Assembly (NCBI RefSeq): GCF_030408615.1
Contig: NZ_CP047187.1
Coordinates: forward strand, 682,001 to 746,000
DNA length: 64,000 bases
Direction of reading: 5' to 3'
Source of the DNA: Corynebacterium bovis DSM 20582 = CIP 54.80
GTDB lineage: Bacteria; Actinomycetota; Actinomycetes; Mycobacteriales; Mycobacteriaceae
The position numbers and the translations under genes are program-made. Under the pieces are notes generated by a model. The model was given only the letters and a program-made list of their open reading frames with translations, was not told the DNA's origin and did no database searches. Positions 16,010 to 23,145 of this stretch are shown here, one piece after another. Each line of letters begins with the position of its first letter. Within the stretch, counting starts at the first letter, position 1.

Positions 16010-17008
16010 GTGCACGAGGGAGTCGAGGGGTTCGACGCCGCCACCGCCGCAGGTGGTGCGCGCCGCGGTGCGCGGGACGCGCAGGTCGGTCGCGGTGTCC
16101 GGGGCGGGGCTCCCACGGTCCTCGTCACGGGTGCGACCGGGCAGGTCGGCCGAGAGCTCACCGCCCGGGCCCGGGGCGCGGTCCCGGTCACCCGCGCGGA
16201 GTGCGACCTGCGCGAGGTCGCCCGGACCGGGGACGCGGCGTGGCTCGTCCGCCGGCTGCGGGAGGCGGACGGCGGGGCCGGCCGGGCGGTCGTGAACCTC
16301 GCCGCGTGGACCGACGTCGACGGCGCGGAGGACCCGGCCCACGCCGCCGAGGTCGAGGCCGTCAACGCCGTCGCCCCGGGGATCCTCGCGGCCGCGTGCG
16401 CCGACGCCGGTGTGCCCTTCGTCCACGTCTCCACCGACTACGTCTTCGGCGGGGACACCGACCCTGCCACGACGCCCCGCCGCCCGTGGCGCGTCGACGA
16501 CCCGCCCGCGCCGCTCAACGTCTACGGCGCGACGAAACGCCGCGGCGAGGAGGCCGTCCTCGCCCACGGCGGGACCGTCGTCCGCACGTCGTGGGTGTGG
16601 TCCGGCCCGCACGCCCCCGGCCGGGACTTCGTCGCCACGATGGCGTCCCTCGCCGGGCGGGGCGTCGACCCGAGGGTCGTCGACGACCAGTGGGGGAGAC
16701 CCACCTTCGCCGCGGACCTCGCCGCGGGGCTGGAGCGTCTCGTCGTCCACCTCCTCGACGGCGGGGACGTCCCGGGCGGGATCCTCCACCACACCAACTC
16801 CGGCGAGCCTGTGACCTGGTACGACCTCGCCCGGGAGGTGTTCCGCCGCACCGGCCACGACCCCCGGCGGGTGACCCCGTGCCCGACGTCCGGCTACCCG
16901 ACCGTCGCGCCGCGTCCCGCGTGGTCGGTCCTCGACCTCGGGCCGTGGACCGACCTGCTCGGGGAGCCGCCCGCGTGGCAGGACGGGCTGGAGCGGGGCC
17001 TTCGGTAG
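16010..17008 (+). CDS. rmlD: dTDP-4-dehydrorhamnose reductase
   Basis: 332-residue cytoplasmic NAD(P)H-dependent reductase for the last step of dTDP-L-rhamnose synthesis. The Rossmann motif TVLVTGATGQVGRE starts near residue 37. NLAAWTDVDGAE and the catalytic STDYVFGG...YGATKRRGE (Ser-Tyr-x3-Lys) follow, as in RmlD. The first 30 residues are an Ala/Gly-rich extension. GTG 16010 is chosen because GGGAGGAGGCTCAC precedes it. The wbbL start overlaps the end of this gene's stop region. Rhamnose made here is used by WbbL for the linker between peptidoglycan and arabinogalactan. Confidence 0.88.
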   Translation: MHEGVEGFDAATAAGGARRGARDAQVGRGVRGGAPTVLVTGATGQVGRELTARARGAVPVTRAECDLREVARTGDAAWLVRRLREADGGAGRAVVNLAAWTDVDGAEDPAHAAEVEAVNAVAPGILAAACADAGVPFVHVSTDYVFGGDTDPATTPRRPWRVDDPPAPLNVYGATKRRGEEAVLAHGGTVVRTSWVWSGPHAPGRDFVATMASLAGRGVDPRVVDDQWGRPTFAADLAAGLERLVVHLLDGGDVPGGILHHTNSGEPVTWYDLAREVFRRTGHDPRRVTPCPTSGYPTVAPRPAWSVLDLGPWTDLLGEPPAWQDGLERGLR

Positions 17009-17018
17009 GGTGACCCGC

Positions 17019-18053
17019 GTGGCCACCGACGCACCGAACACCGACGCACCGAACACCCCCGCACCGCCCGTGACAGGCACCTCCGCCGGGTCCGCGGCCG
17101 GGTCCGCCGGGAGCACGACCGGCTCCGCGGCCGGGCCCGCCGGCTCCGCCGACACCGTGACCGGCCCGGGCGACGCCCCGCTCGCCGTCATCACCGTCAC
17201 GTACTCCCCGGGGGAGCACCTCACGGCGTTCCTCGACTCGGTCCCCGCGGCCGTCACCGGCGGGGCGGTCGTCCTCATGGCGGACAACGGCTCCACCGAC
17301 GGTGCCCCCGAGGCCGCCGCCGCAGCCCGCGACGACGTGGAGTTCCACCCCACCGGCGGCAACATCGGCTACGGCTCGGCGGTCAACCACGCCGCCCGGC
17401 TGCTCGCCGACCGGCGCGCGGCGGGGGAGGTCGACGGCGAGTTCTTCATCGTCTCCAACCCGGACGTCGTGTTCACCCCGGGCTCGGTGGACCGGATGAT
17501 CGAGGTCGCGCGGCGTCGCCCCCGCGCCGGCGCGGTCGGGCCGCTCATCCGCGAGGGCGACGGCTCCGTCTACCCCTCCGCCCGCGCCGTTCCGGAGCTC
17601 GTCAGCGGCATCGGCCACGCGCTGCTCGCCCCGGTGTGGCCCGGCAACCCGTTCACCGCCCGCTACCGCAACGACGCCGACATGGACCGCGAGCGCACCG
17701 CCGGCTGGCTGTCCGGGTCCTGCCTGCTGCTGCGGTGGGACGCGTTCGACGAGGTCGGGGGGTTCGACGAGCGCTACTTCATGTACATGGAGGACGTCGA
17801 TCTCGGCGACCGGCTCGGGCGGGCCGGGTGGGAGAACGTCTTCACCCCGGCCGCGGAGATCAGTCACGCGCAGGGCCACGCGGCCGGGTCCCACCCGGAG
17901 ACGATGCTGCCCGCGCACCACGACAGCGCCTACCGCTTCCAGGCGGACCGGCTCGACGCGTGGTGGCAGGCCCCGGTGCGGTGGGTGCTGTGGGCGGGGC
18001 TCAAGGCCCGGTCGGCCGTCGCGGTCGCCGCGGCGCGCCGGGCGCGGCGCTGA
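17019..18053 (+). CDS. wbbL: Rhamnosyltransferase of cell-wall linker synthesis
   Basis: 344-residue GT2-family glycosyltransferase that adds rhamnose to the decaprenyl-PP-GlcNAc linker precursor at the inner face of the membrane. The fold starts with LAVITVTYSPGEHL. The nucleotide-binding VLMADNGSTDGAP, TGGNIGYGSAVNHA, the DxD-like SNPDVVF and the acceptor-side YFMYMEDVDLGDRL are all present. A Gly/Ser/Ala/Thr-rich N-terminal extension of about 45 residues precedes the domain. The start GTG 17019 is preferred over GTG 17010: a -10 TAGGGT (17006-17011), formed across the rmlD stop, ends seven bases before it. The gene may therefore have its own leaderless promoter besides read-through from rmlD. 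Confidence 0.87.
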   Translation: MATDAPNTDAPNTPAPPVTGTSAGSAAGSAGSTTGSAAGPAGSADTVTGPGDAPLAVITVTYSPGEHLTAFLDSVPAAVTGGAVVLMADNGSTDGAPEAAAAARDDVEFHPTGGNIGYGSAVNHAARLLADRRAAGEVDGEFFIVSNPDVVFTPGSVDRMIEVARRRPRAGAVGPLIREGDGSVYPSARAVPELVSGIGHALLAPVWPGNPFTARYRNDADMDRERTAGWLSGSCLLLRWDAFDEVGGFDERYFMYMEDVDLGDRLGRAGWENVFTPAAEISHAQGHAAGSHPETMLPAHHDSAYRFQADRLDAWWQAPVRWVLWAGLKARSAVAVAAARRARR

Positions 18054-18071
18054 CTGGGGGGAGACGGGCGC

Positions 18072-18149
18072 CGACCGCGGGGGAGCGGCGGCGCTGGGCG
18101 CGGGACAGCTGGGCGGCGACCGCGGGGGAGCGGCTGCACCGACCGCGGG
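18072..18149. repeat. GC-rich direct repeats after wbbL
   Basis: CGACCGCGGGGGAGCGGC occurs at 18072-18089 and 18117-18134 (45-base period), with a partial third copy (CGACCGCGGG) at 18140-18149. The array starts 18 bases after the wbbL stop. Confidence 0.65.
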
Positions 18150-18272
18150 TTCCGCCGCGACCCGCCCGACCCCTGACTAATACGGAAGAAATAGTTCGGG
18201 CGGGGATGCGCGGCGTCGACCCCCTTCCGAGCGACCTCACGCACAGGTTTCTGACGGCTTCCTGGGAGAAAT

Positions 18273-18294
18273 CTGTCACGACATGCCGTGACAG
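18273..18294. promoter_or_regulatory. Near-perfect 22-bp palindrome upstream of manC
   Basis: CTGTCACG-ACATGC-CGTGACAG: 20 of 22 positions are symmetric. It is centred about 47 bases upstream of a -10 TAGGGT (18331-18336) that should drive manC. The placement suits an activator or repressor site. The regulator is unknown. Confidence 0.5.
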
Positions 18295-18330
18295 ACAGGA
18301 AATGTCCGCGGCAACCCGCCGTCCGGGAAC

Positions 18331-18336
18331 TAGGGT
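18331..18336 (+). promoter_or_regulatory. Putative -10 of manC
   Basis: TAGGGT about 68 bases before the manC ATG. The same hexamer serves other genes in this window. The -35 is not convincing. Confidence 0.5.
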
Positions 18337-18403
18337 GAAGAGCCTGTGACACGTCCGGTGACCTGTGGGTCCCCCGGACACGAGACGTGAGAAAGGTGTG
18401 CAG

Positions 18404-19492
18404 ATGGAGAACCCGGACCTCGCTGCGTCGACGGACGCCGTGATCCTGGTGGGCGGAAAGGGGACGCGGCTGCGTCCCCTGACGAACTCGACGCCGAAGC
18501 CGATGCTCCCGGCGGCGGGGTACCCGTTCCTCCGCCACCTGCTCGGGCGGATCCGTGAGGCGGGGATGACGCACGTCGTCCTCGGAACCTCCTTCCGGGC
18601 CGAGGTCTTCGAGGAGACCTTCGGCGACGGCTCCGACATGGGCCTGGAGATCGAGTACGTCGTCGAGGACGAGCCGCTCGGCACCGGCGGCGGCATCCGC
18701 AACGTCCTGCCGAAGCTCCGGCACGACCGGGCGATGGTCTTCAACGGCGACGTCCTCGGCGGCACGGACCTCGGCGCGGTCCTCCGCACGCACTGCGACA
18801 ACGACGCCGAGGTGACCCTGCACCTCCTCCGCGTCTCCGACCCGCGCGCGTTCGGCTGCGTCCCGACCGACGCCGACGGCCGGGTCAGCGCCTTCCTCGA
18901 GAAGACCGAGGACCCGCCGACCGACCAGATCAACGCCGGCTGCTACGTCTTCCGCCGCGACATCATCGAGGGCATCCCGGACGGGCGCGAGGTCAGCGTC
19001 GAGCGGGAGGTCTTCCCCGGGCTCCTCGCCGCCGGGCGGCGCGTGTTCGGGCACGTCGACCAGGCCTACTGGCGGGACATGGGCACCCCGGCGGACTTCG
19101 TGCGCGGGTCGTCCGACCTCGTGCGCGGGATCGCGCCCTCGCCGCTGCTCGACGGGCGGCACGGGGAGGCGCTCGTCGACGACTCCGCCGCGATCGCCGG
19201 CGGGGCGCTGCTGCTCGGCGGGACGGTCGTCGGCCGCGGTGCCGAGATCGGGGCCGGGGCGCGCGTGGACACGTCCGTCGTCTTCGACGGGGTGCAGATC
19301 GAGGCCGGCGCGACCGTCGAGCGGTGCATCGTCGCCGCCGGCGCGCGGATCGGGGCCCGGGCGGTGCTCTCCGACGTCGTCGTCGGCGAGGGTGCGGTCA
19401 TCGGGGCGCGGTGCGAGCTGCGCGACGGGGCGCGGGTGTGGCCCGGGGTGCAGATCCCGGACGGCGGCCTGCGGTTCTCCTCCGACATCTGA
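18404..19492 (+). CDS. manC: Mannose-1-phosphate guanylyltransferase / sugar-nucleotide pyrophosphorylase
   Basis: 362-residue cytoplasmic nucleotidyltransferase. The N-terminal catalytic domain has the signature VILVGGKGTRLRPLTNSTPK (residues 11-30), GTGGGIRNVL, VFNGDVLGG and the product-binding EKTEDPP. The C-terminal third is a left-handed beta-helix of hexapeptide repeats (GGTVVGRGAEIGAGARVD and following). This is the GDP-mannose pyrophosphorylase layout that feeds lipomannan and other mannosides. Its equivalent in M. tuberculosis is Rv3264c; such genes are often named rmlA2, but the short RmlA-type glucose-1-phosphate enzymes lack the beta-helix. The start is ATG 18404, with GAAAGG nine bases upstream. 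It shares the region with manB and manA. Confidence 0.85.
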   Translation: MENPDLAASTDAVILVGGKGTRLRPLTNSTPKPMLPAAGYPFLRHLLGRIREAGMTHVVLGTSFRAEVFEETFGDGSDMGLEIEYVVEDEPLGTGGGIRNVLPKLRHDRAMVFNGDVLGGTDLGAVLRTHCDNDAEVTLHLLRVSDPRAFGCVPTDADGRVSAFLEKTEDPPTDQINAGCYVFRRDIIEGIPDGREVSVEREVFPGLLAAGRRVFGHVDQAYWRDMGTPADFVRGSSDLVRGIAPSPLLDGRHGEALVDDSAAIAGGALLLGGTVVGRGAEIGAGARVDTSVVFDGVQIEAGATVERCIVAAGARIGARAVLSDVVVGEGAVIGARCELRDGARVWPGVQIPDGGLRFSSDI

Positions 19493-19506
19493 CGGCCGGG
19501 GTCGCC

Positions 19507-19553
19507 GGGTCCCGCGGGGTCCGGGTCCCGGGGGTCCGGGTCCCGGGGGGTCG
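19507..19553. repeat. Tandem repeats after manC
   Basis: Three consecutive units of 15-16 bases beginning GGGTCCCG (19507, 19523, 19538). The array starts 15 bases after the manC stop. Confidence 0.65.
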
Positions 19554-19709
19554 ACGCCGCGCTCCGCGGTGGGTCGCCGGGGCTGCCGGGGCCCCGCGGG
19601 ACGGTGCGTTCCGGCGACCGGCTGCGGACGTGCGACCGCCCCCGGGGGTCGGTGACGGGGCCGGGGGTGAACTTTTTTCCACATCTTGTGCCGTATGAAC
19701 CGAAACTTC

Positions 19710-19728
19710 ACATATTGGCCCCATATGT
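19710..19728. promoter_or_regulatory. 19-bp inverted repeat in the whcD upstream region
   Basis: ACATAT-N7-ATATGT, in an AT-rich island that follows a T6 run (19673-19678). It lies about 150 bases upstream of the whcD promoter. The function is unknown; it is symmetric enough for a regulator site. Confidence 0.4.
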
Positions 19729-19804
19729 TGTGGTGAGGGGACGTTGCCGGGCGATATCTCGTGGTCTTTTCATGGACCGGTGCGTGCAGCCCGCCCGAAA
19801 TCCG

Positions 19805-19831
19805 TGACGGATGTGACTGGTGTGACTGATG
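19805..19831 (+). promoter_or_regulatory. Three tandem 9-bp repeats, candidate activator site for whcD
   Basis: TGACGGATG, TGACTGGTG and TGACTGATG follow one another without gaps (19805, 19814, 19823). They end 25 bases before the -35 of the whcD promoter, a usual position for an activator. MtrA of mycobacteria binds direct repeats of GTCAC-type nonamers (recalled), so MtrA is one candidate. Confidence 0.45.
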
Positions 19832-19856
19832 TGGCACCGGTCCGGTGGTCCGACGG

Positions 19857-19885
19857 TTGACGGCGTGTAATTACCCATGTGTAAT
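19857..19885 (+). promoter_or_regulatory. Sigma-A-type promoter of whcD
   Basis: -35 TTGACG (19857-19862), a 17-base spacer and -10 TGTAAT (19880-19885). This is the best-formed vegetative promoter seen in the window. It gives a leader of about 70 bases before whcD. Confidence 0.65.
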
Positions 19886-19964
19886 CTCTTGTGTACGACG
19901 AGGTGCGCGGGGACGGTCCCCGGCCGCTGTGGCGGAGGGCACCCGATACGCCACCAGGCGAGGG

Positions 19965-20336
19965 ATGAGCGAGGTGACTACGGTGGACAACTCTGCGGAT
20001 GCCTTTCGTGGTCCGGTCTCCGACGGCTCAGCGGCTGTGGAGGGGGAGCAGACGTCCGAGTCGCGGCACTCGCTGTTCGACCTCACCCAGGACTTCGACC
20101 TCCTCTTCGACGCTGTCGAACAGGACTGGCAGGAACAGGCGCTCTGTGCGCAGACCGACCCTGAGGCCTTCTTCCCCGAGAAGGGGGGCTCGACCCGCGA
20201 GGCCAAGCGCATCTGCCAGGCCTGCGGGGTGCGGGACGAATGTCTGGAGTACGCGCTCGCGAACGACGAGCGCTTCGGGATCTGGGGCGGACTGTCCGAG
20301 CGTGAACGCCGCCGCCTGAAGAAGCGGATGGGCTGA
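19965..20336 (+). CDS. whcD: WhiB-family Fe-S transcription regulator (WhiB2/WhcD)
   Basis: 123-residue iron-sulfur regulator linked to cell division and the sigma-A-dependent apparatus in relatives. The Wbl domain occupies the C-terminal half: ALCAQTDPEAFFPEKGG, then ICQACGVRDECLEYAL gives the four cluster cysteines (C...CxxCx5C). The GIWGGLSERERR turn and a basic tail RRLKKRMG follow. The N-terminal half is acidic. The start is uncertain: ATG 19965 is longest, GTG 19974 and GTG 19983 are possible. A strong promoter and a large regulatory region precede it. Its position between manC and manB matches WhiB2 (Rv3260c). Confidence 0.88.
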   Translation: MSEVTTVDNSADAFRGPVSDGSAAVEGEQTSESRHSLFDLTQDFDLLFDAVEQDWQEQALCAQTDPEAFFPEKGGSTREAKRICQACGVRDECLEYALANDERFGIWGGLSERERRRLKKRMG

Positions 20337-20348
20337 GCGCTGGACCGC

Positions 20349-20810
20349 TCAGTCCCAGGTGAAACCCGGGTCGACCTGCTCGGGCGTCGTGTTGAGGTAC
20401 ACGGCGACGAGCTGGGCGATGACGAACCGCAACCACTCGTCGAGCAGCGTCGCCGTCGGCGCGCGGTGCTCCACCGGCCGGCGGAAGATGATGAGCCGCG
20501 GGCGCGTCGGGGCACCCTGGGCGTCCACACCCGCGGGGACGAGACGACCCAACGGCACCGCCCCGTCGGCGACGACATCCTCCGGCCACGGCCCGTCCGT
20601 CGCGTCGATCCGCATCCGCGGGACGACGTCCACCGCGATGTCCAGCCCGTCCATCCGGTCGCCGAACCGGTCGAGGACGTCCGCGTAGACGTCCAGCACC
20701 GCGGCGTCGAACCGCTGCCCGCGCGTCCGCGACCGCGGCAACGGCGGCATGAGGACCCCGCGGGCACCGTGACCGCGCGGGTCTGACCGCATCTTCGTGA
20801 CGTGACCCAT
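20349..20810 (-). CDS. Rv3259-like conserved protein (labelled metallopeptidase family)
   Basis: 153-residue protein found throughout actinobacteria beside whiB2. Conserved-looking stretches are RFDAAVLDVYADVLDRFGDR, RLVPAGVDAQG and RLIIFRRPVEHRA. Public annotation often calls this family a metallopeptidase, but I see no HExxH here: the region where it is expected reads LLDEWLRFVIAQLVAVYLN. A protease role is therefore not supported by this sequence. The start ATG 20810 is supported by -10 TAGACT (20823-20818, minus), ending seven bases upstream, which suggests a leaderless mRNA. It converges with whcD and diverges from the DUF3499 gene. Confidence 0.75.
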   Translation of the reverse strand: MGHVTKMRSDPRGHGARGVLMPPLPRSRTRGQRFDAAVLDVYADVLDRFGDRMDGLDIAVDVVPRMRIDATDGPWPEDVVADGAVPLGRLVPAGVDAQGAPTRPRLIIFRRPVEHRAPTATLLDEWLRFVIAQLVAVYLNTTPEQVDPGFTWD

Positions 20811-20817
20811 GCCGGAC

Positions 20818-20900
20818 AGTCTATCCCCGGCCACGCGCCGTCCCCGCAACCCCGACCCGGGTGTGTCAGCCCGGGTCGCCGGGCCCCCGGCGGCTACACT
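20818..20900. promoter_or_regulatory. Divergent leaderless promoters (Rv3259-like gene and DUF3499 gene)
   Basis: Minus strand TAGACT (20823-20818), seven bases before ATG 20810. Plus strand TACACT (20895-20900), eight bases before GTG 20909. Both transcripts would begin at the start codon. Confidence 0.6.
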
Positions 20901-20908
20901 GAGGCGCT

Positions 20909-21376
20909 GTGACCGACTACCGACAGTGCTCCCGGCCCGGCTGTGCCCGGCCTGCTGTCGCGACCCTCGTCTACAGCTACGCGCGGCAGGTGGCGACCAT
21001 CGGCCCGCTCCGGCTCGACGACGACCCGCACAGCTGGGACCTCTGCCAGAACCACGTCCGCCGGACGACCGTCCCGCAGGGCTGGGACCTCGTCACCGAA
21101 CCCGGCGTCGACCCCACCGCGGGGCACGGGGCCGGTGACGGACAGCAGGACGGGCCCCGCGACGAGGAGGACGACCTCTCCGAGGACGACCTCCTCGCCC
21201 TCGTCGAGGCCACCGACCCCGCCGCGAACCCCCGGCCCTCCGCGGACCCGGACCCCGGGCCCCGCGTCGTCCGCCGCTCCGAGGTGGACGCCCCCTCCGG
21301 ACGGCACCCCTCCCTGGGGAACCTGCCGCGCCGGACGCCCCGTCGTCACCTCCGGGCGGTCCGCGGCGACGGGTGA
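20909..21376 (+). CDS. DUF3499 family protein (putative zinc-ribbon)
   Basis: 155-residue conserved actinobacterial protein of unknown function, matching the place of Rv3258c. The N-terminal 60 residues are the conserved part: YRQCSRPGCARPAVATLVY, then WDLCQNHVRR. They carry a C-x4-C ... C-x2-H pattern that could bind zinc. The remainder is acidic, then Pro/Arg-rich and probably disordered. It is transcribed from a leaderless GTG (see the -10 TACACT) and is followed at 100 bases by manB, so the two may be co-transcribed. Confidence 0.75.
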   Translation: MTDYRQCSRPGCARPAVATLVYSYARQVATIGPLRLDDDPHSWDLCQNHVRRTTVPQGWDLVTEPGVDPTAGHGAGDGQQDGPRDEEDDLSEDDLLALVEATDPAANPRPSADPDPGPRVVRRSEVDAPSGRHPSLGNLPRRTPRRHLRAVRGDG

Positions 21377-21475
21377 CGGACCCACCCGACCCGCCCCGAG
21401 CCCGCCCCCCCGACCCCCGACCGCGAACCCGATCCGGCACCGCCACCCCGGCGCCGTGACCACCGAGGAGACATC

Positions 21476-22849
21476 ATGACCACCCGCACCCGCGAGCGCG
21501 CCGCCGTCGCATCCGTCATCAAGGCCTACGACGTCCGTGGCGTCGTCGGGGAGGGGCTCGACGCCGACCTCGTCCGCGACACCGGCGCCGCCTTCGCCTC
21601 CCTCATGCGCGAGGAGGGCGCGGAGCGGGTCGTCGTCGGGCACGACATGCGCGACAGCTCCCCGACCCTCGCCGCCGCCTTCTGCGATGGCGTGCACGCC
21701 CAGGGGCTCGACACCGTCTCCCTCGGCCTGACCAGCACCGACGAGCTCTACTACGCCTCCGGGTCGCTCGACTGCCCGGGCGCGATGTTCACCGCCTCCC
21801 ACAACCCGGCGAAGTACAACGGCATCAAGATGTGCCGCGCCGGCGCGCGCCCCGTCGGCCAGGACACCGGCCTCGGGCGGATCACCGACATGCTCGTCGA
21901 AGGCGTGCCGGACTACGACGGCACCCCCGGCACCGGCACCGGGAAGGACATCCTCAGCGACTACGCGGCGTTCCTCCGCTCCCTCGTGCCCCTCGACATC
22001 CGGCCGCTCACCGTCGCCGTCGACGCGGGCAACGGCATGGGGGGCCTCACCGTCCCCGCCGTCGTCGAGGGCCTCCCGCTGGAGCTCCGGCCGCTGTACT
22101 TCGAGCTCGACGGCACGTTCCCGAACCACGAGGCCAACCCGCTCGACCCGCGGAACCTCGTCGACCTGCAGCGCTTCACCGTCGAGGTCGGCGCGGACAT
22201 CGGCATCGCCTTCGACGGCGACGCCGACCGCTGCTTCATCGTCGACGAGAAGGGCGAGCCGGTGTCCCCGTCGGCCGTGTGCGGCATGATCGCCGAGCGC
22301 TACCTCGACACCCACCCGGGCGCGACCGTCATCCACAACCTCATCACCTCCCGCGCCGTGCCGGAGATCATCCGCGAGCACGGCGGACGCCCGGTGCGCA
22401 CCCGCGTCGGCCACTCCTTCATCAAGGCGACGATGGCCTCCGAGGAGGCCGTGTTCGGCGGCGAGCACTCCGCCCACTACTACTTCTCCGAGTTCTTCAA
22501 CGCGGACTCCGGGATGCTCGCCGCCCTCCACGTCCTCGCGACCCTCGGGGCGCAGGACCGGCCCCTCAGCGAGCTCAAGACCGCCTACGACCGCTACGCC
22601 GCGTCCGGTGAGATCAACTCCGAGGTCTCCGACCAGGCCGGGCGCACCGACGCCGTCATCGAGGCCTTCGCCGACCGGACCACCGACGTCGACCGGCTCG
22701 ACGGCGTCACCGTGAGCCTCGACGACGGGTCCTGGTTCAACGTCCGCGCGTCGAACACCGAGCCGCTGCTGCGCCTCAACGTCGAGGCGGCGACGCCGGA
22801 GCGGGTCGAGGAGATCGTCACCGAGGCGCTCGGGGTCATCCGCGCCTGA
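21476..22849 (+). CDS. manB: Phosphomannomutase
   Basis: 457-residue cytoplasmic enzyme converting mannose-6-phosphate to mannose-1-phosphate, the substrate of ManC. The alpha-D-phosphohexomutase signs are KAYDVRGVVGE near the start, phosphoserine loop FTASHNPAKYNG (near 103-114), metal-binding loop FDGDADRCF (near 245), sugar-binding GEHSAHYYF, and phosphate-binding RASNTEPLLRLN. ATG 21476 follows CGAGGAGACATC. Length is normal. It corresponds to Rv3257c/PmmA. Together with manA downstream it supplies mannose donors for lipoarabinomannan-type glycolipids and glycoproteins. Confidence 0.9.
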   Translation: MTTRTRERAAVASVIKAYDVRGVVGEGLDADLVRDTGAAFASLMREEGAERVVVGHDMRDSSPTLAAAFCDGVHAQGLDTVSLGLTSTDELYYASGSLDCPGAMFTASHNPAKYNGIKMCRAGARPVGQDTGLGRITDMLVEGVPDYDGTPGTGTGKDILSDYAAFLRSLVPLDIRPLTVAVDAGNGMGGLTVPAVVEGLPLELRPLYFELDGTFPNHEANPLDPRNLVDLQRFTVEVGADIGIAFDGDADRCFIVDEKGEPVSPSAVCGMIAERYLDTHPGATVIHNLITSRAVPEIIREHGGRPVRTRVGHSFIKATMASEEAVFGGEHSAHYYFSEFFNADSGMLAALHVLATLGAQDRPLSELKTAYDRYAASGEINSEVSDQAGRTDAVIEAFADRTTDVDRLDGVTVSLDDGSWFNVRASNTEPLLRLNVEAATPERVEEIVTEALGVIRA

Positions 22850-22869
22850 CCCGGGGGACGTGTCGCGGG

Positions 22870-22957
22870 GGGACCTGACCCGCGGGGGGACGGGACCTGA
22901 CCGGCGGGGGGACGGGACCTGACCCGCGGGGGGACGGGACCTGACCCGCGGGGGCAC
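22870..22957. repeat. Four tandem 22-bp repeats after manB
   Basis: Units start at 22870, 22892, 22914 and 22936, each GGGACCTGACCCGCGGGGGGAC with at most one or two changes. The array begins 21 bases after the manB stop, and each unit contains CTGAC, like the stop region itself. Confidence 0.8.
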
Positions 22958-22999
22958 CGGCCGGGAGCGCCGGCGTGACCCGGCCCGCCGCGGCCCCGG

Positions 23000-23005
23000 T
23001 ATGGT
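23000..23005 (+). promoter_or_regulatory. Putative -10 of manA
   Basis: TATGGT in the 296-base manB-manA gap, about 140 bases before the manA GTG. Apart from the repeats and this hexamer, nothing else is visible in the gap. Confidence 0.35.
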
Positions 23006-23145
23006 GGTGACGGTATGTCCGGCCCCGCCCGGGGCCGATCCCCGGCGGCACCTCCGGTGTCCGCGCCGGGCACGGCACGTCACAGACACCGCCCAGCGTC
23101 GCCGCCGTCCCGTCGACGCAGGCAGAAAGCGAAGACCCGTCCACC

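Noticed and set aside
20349-20810. Zinc metalloprotease call for the Rv3259-like protein
   Set aside because: No HExxH or similar zinc motif is present; the family label is historical as far as can be seen.
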